Below, in pieces: positions 11,560 through 21,810 of a stretch of 64,000 nucleotides of DNA. The DNA is from Siphonodentalium dalli. Taxonomy: Eukaryota; Mollusca; Scaphopoda; Gadilida; Siphonodentaliidae. Each line of letters opens with the position of its first letter. Positions within the stretch are counted from its first letter, which is position 1. The DNA lies in contig CP136064.1 of the NCBI GenBank assembly GCA_032622095.1, forward strand, positions 113,572,004 to 113,636,003, written 5' to 3'. A model generated the notes under the pieces. The model made no database searches, was not told where the DNA came from, and saw only the letters and a list, made by a program, of their open reading frames with translations. The position numbers and the translations under genes are program-made.

Positions 11560-11830
11560 AAATTGTAGGTTTCCGGATGATAACTTCAGTTTGTGTGATC
11601 ATATCTGAACCAAATGTGGTATGTAAGTTTATCAGACCAAAATACAGGTCAAGTTCGAATATAGGTGTGCTCCGCTCATTTTTGCGAGAGTTATGGCCCT
11701 TTTTCGACTTAGAATCGTGTTAATTTCTGGTTTCCGCATCATAATTTTAGTTTGTGTGATCAAATCTGAATCAAATTTGGTATGATAGTTTATTATCCAC
11801 CATTTCATGGGACACTGGTTGGATTGTTCT
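11560..11830. repeat. Two-unit tandem core, ~170 bp
   Basis: Two copies share TTTCCGGATGATAACTTCAG (second copy TTTCCGCATCATAATTTTAG), GTTTGTGTGATCAAATCTGA and an AAATTTGGTATG motif, with TTATGGCCCTTTTTCGACTT between them. This style of ~160-bp core recurs many times in this window. Confidence 0.7.
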
Positions 11831-11869
11831 GAAATGTAGTATCGGATTTAGGGGACCTTGATATATTTT

Positions 11870-13110
11870 TCAGACAAGCTGATGCCCCAAAGAAGCCACT
11901 TTTTCTCACATTTGCTGAAATAGTATCCAAAACATCAACATATCAAGAGCCATTAGACTGAATTAGATAAAAATATATCACTTGGGTCTGTTTAAGCTGG
12001 AAAATACTCAAAATTTTTATAATTTTCTGCTATTATATTTGAATACTAGCCTTTTTGCTGAATCGTGAATGCCGGTTATATTGCCGTGTGAAATCCTAGT
12101 ACCAGATAACATTGGGTATGTACATGTATATAGCATACCAACAGAAAATGGCTTGAATATCACATACCAAAGCGGGGTGTGTGTGTGTGTGACACCCTCC
12201 TTGATCATAGTCTGTATTCTACAGGGTATGTTAACTGTTTCGAGTTGGTGCAATTAATGTGATTGTTTAATCTCTACCATCTGAAATCTATTTATAGCAT
12301 ATTTTGCTATCTGATCAATATTGCTACTTAGTACTGATATAAAACAGGATAAAGATGGTGTGTCTCTTTCCCGAATGTTCTGTTTACATGTACATTTGGG
12401 GGTTTATGAGTCAAATAATATCAGACAACATGTCCTTCTAACACTAAGAAATAATATGTTCTTATGAACCAGGACAAAATATGACTATTTCTGGAGCATT
12501 ACAGCACATTATTACAAATCTATATTTGTAAGCAGTAAGATAATGACAGGAAACATGTCCTCAGACTAAGAAATAATTTTTTGGTGTGTATTTCACACCA
12601 CAGCTCATGTGTATACTCACATTAGTTTATGTCATTCAAAGGGAGAAACCCATTTAGAAAGTTTAAATGAGACAAAACTACCTCACTGTAGATGTAGTTG
12701 CAAGGTACAACATGTATTCTGGTAAATGACATTGGAACTAAAATAATGATTTTTGTGTCCACCGGTATGTCATGTCCCGGTACTAGTATACATTGCAACT
12801 ACATGTACATGTAACTTGCCTAACATACCATATACATGTATGAAGAGGGACTTTGCAAGTGTTTTTTAATCAAAATTTTAACCCAACTCTTGTTGTCAGT
12901 AAGTTTTAACCCATGCAGTTTAATGAGTTTATATATTTATATATTACATGTGTTTCTATACATGTATTTTATCTTTAGTTAGTTTGTTGTCCTTGAATAA
13001 ACTTGTATTGCTGCACAATCAGTTTCCTTAATGTTCTATTATACTAAAACAACTCCATTGATAACAATACCCCTGCATCCCATCAAAATCTACTTCATTG
13101 CCATCCTCAT
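11870..13110. other. No gene seen
   Basis: AT-rich intergenic sequence. A short GT run (12177-12190) and TACATGTACATGTA words (12800-12815) are the only landmarks. No coding frame has support. Confidence 0.5.
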
Positions 13111-13117
13111 CATTTCA

Positions 13118-13870
13118 CTTTGGTATCCCCACCCAGGTGTACCTTGGTGTTATTCACCCAGGTGTTCCTTGGTGTTTCCTACCCATGTGTACCTTGGTGT
13201 TTTCTTACCCAGGTGTACCTTGGTGTTTTCTTACCCAGGTGTACCTTGGTGTTTTCTTACCCAGGTGTACCTTGGTGTTTTCTTACCCAGGTGTACCTTG
13301 GTGTTTTCCTGCCCAGGTGTACCTTGGTGTTTCCTTACCTGGGTGTACCTTGGGGTTTTCTAACCCAGGTGCATCTCAATGGGAAATCCACCTGGGTAAG
13401 AAAACACCAAGGTACACCGGCGTAAAAAAAACACCAAGGTATACCTGGGTTGGAAACACCAAGGTACACCTGGGTGGGGAACACCCAGGTAGGAAACACC
13501 AGGGTACACCTGGGTGAATAACACCAAGGTACACCTGGGTGGGAAACACCCAGGTAGGAAACACCAGGGTACACCTGGGTGAATAACACCAAGGTACACC
13601 TGGGTGGGAAACACCCAGGTAGGAAACACCAGGATACACCTGGGTGAATAACACCAAGGTAACCTGGATGGGAAACACCCAGGTAGGAAACACCAGGGTA
13701 CACCTGGGTAAATAACACCATGGTACACCTGGGTGGGGAAACACCCAGGTAGGAAACACCAGGGTAGACCTGGGTAGGAAACACCCAGGTAGGGTACACC
13801 TGGGTGTGGTCACCTGGGTAATTACACCCAGGTTTACCCATACCAGGGTTTTTATCCAGTTTCATGTGGG
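13118..13870. repeat. 26-bp minisatellite arranged head to head
   Basis: From 13118 to ~13370 the unit CCCAGGTGTACCTTGGTGTT plus TTCTTA repeats on the plus strand about ten times. From ~13383 to 13870 the same unit repeats in reverse complement (CACCAAGGTACACCTGGGT). The second half also forms a ~65-bp higher-order repeat with at least four copies, starting at 13501, 13566, 13631 and 13695. 26 is not a multiple of three and the unit has no stop in any frame, so all frames stay open and cycle every 78 bp. The proline/cysteine/valine-rich open frames are artefacts. Scattered ACCTGGGT words continue to ~13985. Confidence 0.95.
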
Positions 13871-13999
13871 TAAATCATGGTAAAACCCAGGTTTCGCGGG
13901 GTCTTGATGGTTGGTGGATGTCTTGGTAGATAGATTTTTACCTGGGTTTCGGCCCAAAAAACCTGGGTGGATTTACCCAGGTACATTTTTATATGGGTA

Positions 14000-14750
14000 A
14001 CCCTAATGCTAACCCTATAACTTATATAGCTGCTATCTAACCCTAACCGATATAGCTGCCACTAACGGTAGCTCCCAACGGAGTATTTTAGCAAATCCGA
14101 GATGGCTGCTATTTTTCTCAAATTCAATCCCAGATGTGTGTAATTCCTATGTATAGTTGGCACGTATTTACCGCCCCCAGCTCCCATATCGTTTACGTAT
14201 ATTTTCAGGTATAGTTCATATTAGACCCCGAAGCCACGACAAATAGTTTTCATGGCTGGTTCAACCGATTTTCGTGGCTGGTTAGCTAGCTAAGCCGGCT
14301 CAGTCACGACGTTCGTGGCTGACGAAATATGGCGCTCAGCCGGCTGAGATGTTGTCATTCAGCGTATTTCCGTTTCCGAAATGTTCCTAATCCCCTGTTA
14401 TCGGTTATAGATGCCGTTTTTTTTAGCGTTTGTGGTGAACCCGTAGAATTCCAGACCACACGTAATCTTTTGATGTTGGGCTTTTCCATTACGGCGAAAT
14501 TCACGAAGGACTGGCATGGATATACTATGTAGTTTCCCATCTAATCGGTATAAGTAGTTACATTGGGACTTCTGTCGACTTCAGACTGCTATCATCACTG
14601 CCATCTTGCGATATATGCATGCATCATTGAATGATGAACCGGATAGTAATGATATATACTATTTCAAACTATTTTCTATTCTTATGTGTATATATTGACA
14701 AATGCCAGTGATGTCTGAGACTGGGTGTTGTCGATATAAACAATTTATAT
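14000..14750. other. No supported gene
   Basis: Near 13999-14055 there are CTAACCCTA-type words. Between 14230 and 14350 GTGGCTGGTT, AGCCGGCT and CACGAC words repeat in both orientations. A 67-codon frame with a true ATG (14329-14532) matches no family I recognise, so I do not call it a gene. Confidence 0.45.
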
Positions 14751-14755
14751 TTTAA

Positions 14756-14825
14756 CCCTTTCAATACCGAATGGATGCGCCCATTCAGTTATATGAAAGC
14801 ATGCATTGGGATAGTCTATTCCACA
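14756..14825. mobile_element. Fragment of the CCCTTTCTATAC MITE family
   Basis: TTAA (14752-14755) is followed by CCCTTTCAATACCGAATGGA, a CCCATTCAGTTATA-like segment and GCATGCATTGGGAT. This matches the inverted right end of the MITEs at 48452-49054. The other end is not found nearby. Confidence 0.6.
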
Positions 14826-15500
14826 TTAAGGGGCCAGGTGTTCTGATAATATAACAACCATGCGAGTATGCCAATATTAGGCAATGCAGTTTAGTTCTTT
14901 GCGATTCACAGTACAGTTGTGCTTGACATATAAGCCCATGCACATGGCTCAGCCATTTTACAATTCCGGCGGCGGAGATTTTTAAATGTGGCTGGCGTTA
15001 GAAATAATATGGCTGGCGGCAGCTTGTGGCCAATATGGCTGGCGGCGGCGGCGTACGATGGCGGCTTCGGGCTCTAGTTCATATGTTCTAAAATGTGGTT
15101 TTGCTTCAAGATTACCGTGGATCGAGGTAATCGTGAATAGTTGCATCCTGGATTTTGGGAAATTATTATACGGTATGTATGAACCCGAATTTTGTGATGA
15201 AACATTAGTTTTTCTCAGGATTTTTGTGATGAACAAATATTTTTTGGAGGTTTTTATTCAATTTTTGTTGAATTTTTTTTTTTTTTTTAGTTTTGCGTTC
15301 AATCTACGTTCCAGACGTGTTTGTCTGAATATAAAAAAAAAATTGGTAATAAAAAACAGATTTTTTGGGAGGTTTTTTTGGGGGTTTAAAAAAAAAAAAA
15401 AAGACTCGGAACGATAAGACGATTTCAATTCCCTAAAAAAATTCTATATCGCTCATACCGTTTTCTCCAAAAATGCTAGCAGAACCTGGCAGAACCCCAA

Positions 15501-15600
15501 ACAGCCGCCGCCGCAAATGCCGCAAAACGCCGCCGCCGCCGCAAAACACCGCCGCCGCAAAACACCGCCGCCGCGAAACGCCGCCGCCGCCGCCGCAATG
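15501..15600. repeat. GCC/GCCGCA triplet run
   Basis: Repeated CCGCCGCCGCAAAA-type triplets stand out as very GC-rich in an AT-rich region. Similar GGC-rich words (GGCTGGCGGC) occur at 14965-15060. The polyalanine-like frames across it are low complexity. Confidence 0.75.
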
Positions 15601-15694
15601 ACGTCACTACCAATGGTGAGGGAACCTCTACCTTTTTTTATGGAGCAAAATAACATGACATGTGATACATACTACAATTTTTTTATTATATTAA

Positions 15695-15960
15695 CTATTC
15701 GCTGTCACTTTCATCCGCTTTGTGATCACTGTCACTTTCACCGGCTTTGTCATCACTGTCACTTTCGTCCAAATTGTCATCACTTTCGTCGGAATTGTCA
15801 TTTGTTTCGTCCATGAATTTTTATAGCAACGGTTGGTACTTTAATATTGACATTTTCACTGCATCACGATCTTCATAACCATTATTCAAATATTTGTCTA
15901 CTTTATCCATGACTCTGTTGTGCAGGATGGTAAGTCTGTCTAGCCATTTACTGCAGTCAC
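15695..15960 (-). pseudogene. Possible 3' exon or gene remnant with acidic tail
   Basis: One minus-strand frame reads a charged helical segment (WLDRLTILHNRVMDKVDKYL, then NNGYEDRDAVKMSILKYQPL) to an in-frame TAA at 15821-15823. Without changing frame it continues as MDETNDNSDESDD...KADESDSE to a TAG at 15695-15697. The acidic part holds three DESDSD/GESDSD-type repeats. A possible splice acceptor (GACTGCAG) lies just upstream at ~15951-15958. I do not recognise the family. It may be a genuine last exon ending at the TAA with the acidic part as decayed or read-through sequence, a broken exon, or chance. Codon pattern and the shared frame favour a coding origin. Confidence 0.4.
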
Positions 15961-16440
15961 TATAACTAGTCCTGGTGGGTATTCAGTCTACATAGACAGT
16001 ACTGTTGATCTATATAGCTAACTATGGTGGCTTTTCTATCCATTAATCATAATGGCTAATCGTGGTGGTTATGCAGTTTACGTAGATAGTAATATTAATC
16101 ACTATAGCTAGCACTGGCGAGTGGGTGGTCTATTTATCCAGCTAATAATAATAGTCACTATAGCTAATTAGGGTGGTAAGTCTATTCACTAGTATTCAGG
16201 GAGCTAAATTAGTCAATATCCCTAGTAATTGTGGTAATTCATTACATATGGACAGTAATGTCGGTGGATAATCTATCAAGAAAAGCTCATACATGTATGT
16301 GTAGACATTATAACTAACCATGGTGGTAAGTTACATTGGTCACTAGAGCTTGTCAATTTGGTTACTCAGTACACATGGACAGTGATATTGATCGGTGAAG
16401 CTACCGATGGTGCATAGCCTATACAACAGGCTAGTAAGTG
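15960..16440. repeat. Degenerate tandem repeat, ~80-bp period
   Basis: The words CACTATAGCTA, GTGGTAAGTCTAT, TATTCAGTCTACATAGACAG and AGTAATATTAATC recur at irregular ~70-90 bp spacing with heavy divergence. This looks like an old minisatellite. Confidence 0.5.
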
Positions 16441-16485
16441 TAGTCATTATAGCTAAACAGAAAGGTAAAAGTATCAAGCAATTAA

Positions 16486-16885
16486 AGAAATAAAAACGAT
16501 TTTTTTAACTGCTGTAACGCTTGTATCGCTCTGTATCAAGGGTTACTACTGGGACGCAGATAACGATGAGAAATAAAAACGATTTTTTAACTGCTGTAAC
16601 GCTTGTATCGCTCTGTGTCAAGGGTTACTACTGGTACGCAGATAATCACTGGAAATAAAAACGATTTTTTAACTGCTGTAACGCTTGTATCACTCTGTGT
16701 CAAGGGTTACTACTGGGACGCAGATAATCACTAGAAATAAAATCAACTCTGTAAGATTCTGTAACGCTTGTATCGCTCTGTATCAAGGGTTACTACTGAG
16801 ACGCAGATAACGATGAGAAATAAAAACATATTTTGTCAGCTTCTGTAACGCTTGTCCCGCTCTGTATCAAGGCTTTCTACATGGG
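16486..16885. repeat. 82-bp tandem repeat, five units
   Basis: Each unit has GAAATAAAAACGATTTTTTA, ACTGCTGTAACGCTTGTATC, GCTCTGTGTCAAGGGTTACT and ACTGGGACGCAGATAA. The first three units are over 95% alike. The last two diverge and the array fades at ~16885. Confidence 0.92.
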
Positions 16886-16889
16886 ACAA

Positions 16890-17275
16890 AACATACCCCC
16901 TTAACTTTTTGCTCACGTTTCTTGCCATATCTATTAGATAGCGGCCATCTTGGAATCTGGGACCAAAACCTTTGACCTTCCCCTTAACAACCTTGACCTT
17001 TTACCTTTATGGCCCTTGACCTTTATGACCTTTGACATATCGGCGGCCATCTTGGAATATGGTGCCCAAGCAGCATCGTTTCATCATGTCACGGTAACCG
17101 GCAACTAAGAGTTCTGTAACGAATTTATCATGCATTCCAGGTGAGAATTTGAATTAATTGTTCGAAGTTCATTAGATTCTAGTAGGTTAAATGTGTCGCC
17201 TATGGCCATTGACTTATGTAACGTCACATAACAGCGCCATGGACGTTGAACGTCAACGCATTAAGTCAATGGCTA
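16890..17275. other. No gene; short direct repeats
   Basis: GGCGGCCATCTTGGAAT occurs twice (~16940, ~17041) around CCTTTGACCTT/CCTTGACCTTTA repeats. The GCCATCTTGG wording resembles the AAGATGGCCGC core at 20.4-21.1 kb. No gene. Confidence 0.5.
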
Positions 17276-17280
17276 ATCTA

Positions 17281-17433
17281 TGGAATACTATTATGGCTAC
17301 TTCCTAATGGCGCTTTCGCCGCGCGCCAAAACATGCGCTAATATCGCACAAATTTGGCGCTTTCGGCGCGCTACTAATGGCGCATGTTTTGGCGCTGAAA
17401 GCGCCATTAGGAAGTGGTCTTAATAGTATTCCA
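17281..17433. mobile_element. Foldback element, TGGAATACTATTA ends
   Basis: The left end TGGAATACTATTATGGCTAC and the right end GTCTTAATAGTATTCCA pair, with inner arms CTTCCTAATGGCGCTTTC and GAAAGCGCCATTAGGAAG. The loop has further GCGC-rich inverted words (CCAAAACATGCGC / GCGCATGTTTTGG). No coding capacity. Confidence 0.88.
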
Positions 17434-17497
17434 AACTAATGACCCGAAGTAGGACCACAAATTGAGTTTGAGAGTTAACTTGTGAGTCTATAGAATT

Positions 17498-17635
17498 CTT
17501 CCCAGATTCCCAGGAAATAAATAAGCAAATCCCAGTTCCCAGGAAAAAAATATGCCATTTCCCAGTTCCCAGGAATTAAAATCAAATCCCAGTTCCCAGT
17601 TAAAAAAAAGCCAGTTCCCAGGAATTAAAATATTA
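17498..17635. repeat. CCCAGTTCCCAGGAA minisatellite
   Basis: About five imperfect units of ~28 bp carry CCCAGTTCCCAGGAATTAAA or close variants. A related CCCGGGTCCCGGAAAAT array is at 18790-18950. Confidence 0.8.
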
Positions 17636-17639
17636 TATA

Positions 17640-18290
17640 GAGTATCGACAAAACATACAATATTCACAAGTAATGTAGATCAATGTACATATATTGTATT
17701 TTTATGCTATCTTATGATTTACTGGCTACTGTCAGGTCAATTACATCATTTTACATGACATAAAATGCGAACCTATATGCAAATCCATTGAACAGAATCA
17801 ACAGATCACTCTTTACACTGATCTACACCACCGCAAATCAGGTATTTCCTAAATGTCCAGGTGATGTATGCAAATTCATGTGATTATTGTGATTTGAGAT
17901 TGTGCCCCATAACTGGAATGTTAGTATGAAAAACCAAGTCATAAACCAACTGAGAAATAGGAGACAACACGGATGTACACAAGTCACCAGATATACACAA
18001 CAGCTTAGATTGACCATGTGGTAAAACTCGTGTAAATAAATAACTTTAAAATTTACTGGATACCATGCAGCAGACTTTGTTGGTAGTTGTTACAGATGCA
18101 CGGTATCGACAACAGCTGAATACTCCCTACAGAGAACTTACATTAAAAAGAGTTAAATAAATTATATATTTTTAATTTGACATAACGGTTTAATAAACAT
18201 ATAACTCAATAAACATTTGAACTATTAACGATATATATAAATATAATTTGGCACACGATTCTTGATCACAAGTTTATGTTACAGTTTTAA
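17640..18290. other. No gene seen
   Basis: AT-rich sequence without a supported coding frame, RNA gene or clear repeat. Confidence 0.45.
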
Positions 18291-18295
18291 CAAGA

Positions 18296-18780
18296 GGTGT
18301 GCACTCGAGTGCTAGCATACCCCCACCGTGGCAAATTCAACCCGCATTATCCGTAAACCCAACAAAAAAGATTTTTAACTTTAAAGAAAAATTCGGACTA
18401 ATAATATCGATATGGTGTCATAAGAAGCTTGTACAGAAAAAATTATTCAAATTGGTTCATATTTGTTAAAGTTATTAAGTCAGACAGAATTTTCTAAGTC
18501 AAAATAAGTCGAAAATGAAGTGTAATATTACGAAAAACAGTTTGAGCCAATCCCTAGCCGCATCACGTAGAGAGGGTATTGTGAGAAGCATGTATACCAA
18601 ACATTATTGAAATCGGCTCATATTTGTTAAAGTTATTAAGTCGGACAGAATTTATGAGGTCGGACGGACGGACACACGGATGGAGAAAGCGTGACGGACG
18701 GACGGACGGACAGACGGACGGACGGACAGACGCAGTCAATCCAGTATACCCCCCATTTTCTTCGAAAGTGGGGGTTAAAA
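18296..18780 (+). mobile_element. Tandem-core element with (GACG)n and 3' hairpin, copy a
   Basis: Two copies of a core (GGCTCATATTTGTTAAAGTT, ATTAAGTCGGACAGAATTT) at ~18440-18500 and ~18600-18660 are followed by a GACG/GACA microsatellite (18660-18735). A terminal hairpin (CCCCCATTTTC / GAAAGTGGGGG, 18750-18774) and TTAAAA close the unit. This order of tandem core, short microsatellite and 3' hairpin is that of pearl elements of bivalves and of Helentron-derived non-autonomous elements (HINE/DINE-1). It has no coding capacity and would depend on an enzyme in trans. Confidence 0.7.
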
Positions 18781-18784
18781 ATGG

Positions 18785-18955
18785 AAATTCCGATTAATTG
18801 GGGATAATTTCCCGGGTCCCGGAAAATAATTTCAACCTTTCCCGGGTCCCGGTGGAATTCTGTTCCCGATTCCCGGAAAATTAAATCTGACGATCCCAAT
18901 TCCCAAACAATTAAAAGGGTCGATCCCGGTGTCCCGAAAATACCCGTTCCCCCCT
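18785..18955. repeat. TCCCGGAAAAT minisatellite
   Basis: About six imperfect units contain CCCGGGTCCCGG or CCCGATTCCCGGAAAATTAA. It is similar in build to the array at 17498-17635. Confidence 0.75.
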
Positions 18956-19112
18956 CATATATCCCCTTTCTTGTCGCCAAAATACACCGAAAATATCCCC
19001 GAGGCGACAGAGTTCCAAAAAAAAGTCAAGATGCCATCTATCGACCCCATATGAATCCATATATTATACCCCAGGTGCTTTGAGTATGGGGTCGATGTCA
19101 ATCAATGTGAAC

Positions 19113-19597
19113 TTAAAGGTACTCAATCCGAACAGAGGGTCCCCATCTCAACAGATTCCAACAACAATCCGAACAGAGGGTCTTATATTACTATTTCTTT
19201 GGCTTTGGGGGTAAAAAATATTTGATTCGAGTCGAGGAACCCATCAAACAAAGCTCAGAGTTATTAGATATTGATTTTTGAAATTTGTTAGTTTCTCGAG
19301 ATGAGTACTAATAATTGCCGTCAGTTTCGTAACCTGCGCGAGATGTGTACACCAAAACACAATTCAAACAGACAAGGATGGATAACTCTAAAATCAAGAG
19401 GTAATAATAACGCAATTTTGACTGAGTTCTGGGCCAGAAAGTATTCCCGATAATGAAAAATAATAGATTTCTAAAATCGATATCTAACAAATCTGAGCTT
19501 TGATTGGTGACTTCCTCGACTCGAATCAAATATTTTTGACCCCCAAAGCCATTGAAATAGTAATTGGGAGGAGTTTTATCGGATTGAGTACCTTTAA
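19113..19597. mobile_element. MITE with TTAAAGGTACTCAA ends, copy 2
   Basis: The ends TTAAAGGTACTCAATCCGA and TCGGATTGAGTACCTTTAA are inverted repeats. The interior matches 6163-6650 in reverse orientation (GATTCGAGTCGAGGAACCCA, AAGCTCAGAGTTATTAGATA, CAAGGATGGATAACTCTAAA). The left end carries an internal direct duplication of AATCCGAACAGAGGGTC. Confidence 0.9.
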
Positions 19598-19599
19598 TA

Positions 19600-20320
19600 T
19601 GCCCTCATCTCCTGTCAGTGAAAACCTCGAGCTTATCTCCCAATATTTTGGGACAGCACGGATTGACAAGTCTTTAGAGAAAGTAGAGTTTATGGCTTGC
19701 CTTAAAATTGCTTACAATATCCGATAATATCTAACCCAAAAACGAAGCTAAAGCATTGATCGTGCATTATATATGTCACAGTTTCAAATATACTCATCAT
19801 ATCTCTCCATCGGGTCACCAAAAACAAAACAAAAAACCTGAAAGGCAAAATCCGACTCAACTAATTTAGTATTTTAACATTAACGTGGTCATTCTCTGAA
19901 CTAGTGTTCTCTGTGGTTTTTTTTAGGGGGGGGGGGGGTAGAGGTCAAATGTCACATATCCCGGAAATGAGCATTAGAAAAATGCTGATTGAATTCCGAA
20001 TGAGAAAGCTTGTTCTCCTGATGAAATTAATGCATTAGTTAATTAAGATGGCAGTTTAATAATCCGTATCCCCACGTATATAGGCCTATAGGCTATACAT
20101 GCACAGTCCTCGGTACAATATTTTTCAATGGGAACCATACCAAGATTGAGATATACTTCGAGTGTGGTCAAGCAATGATTCGACGTGAAGTATATGCGTC
20201 TTCCTGGAATGTTTTGATAAATCGAAATAGGCCATATCGAGAACTTCTAACTTCTAACAAACGCAGTCAGCTACCAACAGTCACTTGGTCGTCAGACGGT
20301 TTCGTGTACACTGAGAGAAA
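19600..20320. other. No gene seen
   Basis: Mostly unique-looking AT-rich sequence with a G run at 19926-19939. No coding frame with support. Confidence 0.45.
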
Positions 20321-20326
20321 AAGGAA

Positions 20327-21130
20327 AATGTCAATGACACTGTAGCTCAACTGGGAAAGGGAATAATTTCATGGGTTACAGTCAATGGAGTGATTATAGG
20401 AATGTGGAAAGTTGAAAGGTCTAGTTATGCAAAGAGTAAAATGCAAGATGGCCGTTGGCAGCCATGTTTTTTGCCGCATGACCCCAAAATGACTCGTTCC
20501 CATTTACATGTCAATATTAATATCCATGACAAATTTCATGATGATCCGACAAAAGATACGATCTGTTGTCTGTGTCAAAGGATTTATTCATACAAAGAGT
20601 AAACTCCAAGATGGCTACCGGCGGCCATGTTTATGGCCGAATGACCCCAAAATGACTCATTCCCATCTACATGTCAATATTAACTTCCACGACAAATTTC
20701 ATGATGATCAGACGAACATTCCGGCCTGTAGTCTGTGCTAATGGATTGAATTTTGAAATCCAAGATGGCCGCTGGAGGCCATATTTTGTTGGCCGAATGA
20801 CCCAAAAATCACTCGTTCCCATCTACATGTTATTGATAACATCCATGACAAATTTCATGATGATTCGACCAAAGGTACTATCTGTAGCCCGTGCCAAAGG
20901 ATTTAGTCATGCAAAGAGTAAACTCCAAGATGGCTGCTGGCGGCCATGTTTTTTTGGCCGAACGACCCCAAAATTGCTCGTTCCAATCTATATGTCCATA
21001 TTAACATCCATGACAAATTTCATGATGATCAGATGAACAGTACGACCTATAGCCTGTGCTAATGGGTTGAATTTTGAAATCCAAGATGGCCGCTGGCGGC
21101 CATGTTTTTTCCTGAATGACCCCAAAATGA
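20327..21130 (+). mobile_element. Tandem-core element, AAGATGGCCGC family
   Basis: The 5' region holds a small palindrome (TGTCAATGACACTG at 20329-20342) and GGTTACAGTCAATGGAG, shared with the copy at 44829. Five tandem units of ~160-168 bp follow, each with AAGATGGCCGCTGGCGGCCA, TGACCCCAAAATGACTCGTT, CCATCTACATGTCAATATTA and CATGACAAATTTCATGATGA. Open frames crossing it are produced by the repeat. No (GACG)n tail is seen, so the 3' end is lost or belongs to another type. Confidence 0.75.
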
Positions 21131-21148
21131 CCCGTTCCCATCTAGATG

Positions 21149-21680
21149 CTAGGATTTTGCAGTTTTCAGGTTCAGATTTCAGAATTTTCTCCCAGTGGAG
21201 AGAAATGGGTCCTGATTCCTCCCCGGTGGCCAGTCAAAAACTGCTAATAAATTTTTTTAAATCGACGCCTGAATTTGCCTGGAAGTAGACCTCTATATTT
21301 TACCGTTTTCGGGTTCAGATTTCAATTTTTCTCCCGTTGTGGCAGAGGCTCCTGGTCCTTCTCTGGTGGCTTGTTATAAACTGCTAATCTGTATTAGCCT
21401 GGAGTTGTAGACATCTTGATTCTAGGATTTTGAAGCTTTCAGGTGTAGATTTTCCCCCATTGTGGCTGATGGGTCCTTTCCGGTGGCCAGTTAAAACTGC
21501 TTGTCAATTAAACAAAATTGAGGCCTGAATTTGCCTGGATTATAGACTTCTAGATGCAAGGATTTTGCAGTTTTCTAGGTTCAAATTTCAATTTCATACT
21601 GGGACAGACCACGGTCGGCCCAGTGGGGCCTCATTCCTCCGCGGTAGTCAGTCAAAGACTAATATTCATTAATATAAAAT
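21149..21680. repeat. ~150-bp tandem repeat, four diverged units
   Basis: Units share TAGGATTTTGCAGTTTTCAGG, a CAGATTTC...CTCCC segment, TGGTGGCCAGTCAAAAACTG, and CCTGAATTTGCCTGGA with TAGACTTCTAGAT. It abuts the preceding tandem-core element and could be part of the same composite. Confidence 0.75.
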
Positions 21681-21810
21681 AAAATAAAGGCTGTGAGGTG
21701 ACAGTTCTGAAATTTCAAGACAAGGGGGTGTGGTATTGGTTTTATGCAAACTTGGGAGTTTAACAAATATAAGGAATTAGAGAACATTTGTTTTTCTCAG
21801 TTGCCTTTAA

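Noticed and set aside
13031-13865. Several long overlapping open frames on both strands with Cys/Pro/Val-rich repeats
   Set aside because: Produced by a stop-free 26-bp tandem unit read in all phases; no independent coding signal.
14329-14532. 67-codon frame with true ATG
   Set aside because: No recognised family, no splice or promoter support; the start region is made of repeated GTGGCTGG/AGCCGGCT words.
14986-15417. 143-codon frame
   Set aside because: Low complexity (GGC-rich start, poly-T/poly-A end); not opened by a credible start.
16486-16885. Regular repeats considered as a CRISPR array
   Set aside because: Units are contiguous 82-bp tandems without unique spacers, and the genome is eukaryotic.
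20390-21288. Chain of 70-121 codon frames
   Set aside because: All lie in the tandem core repeat and translate the same unit in shifting frames.
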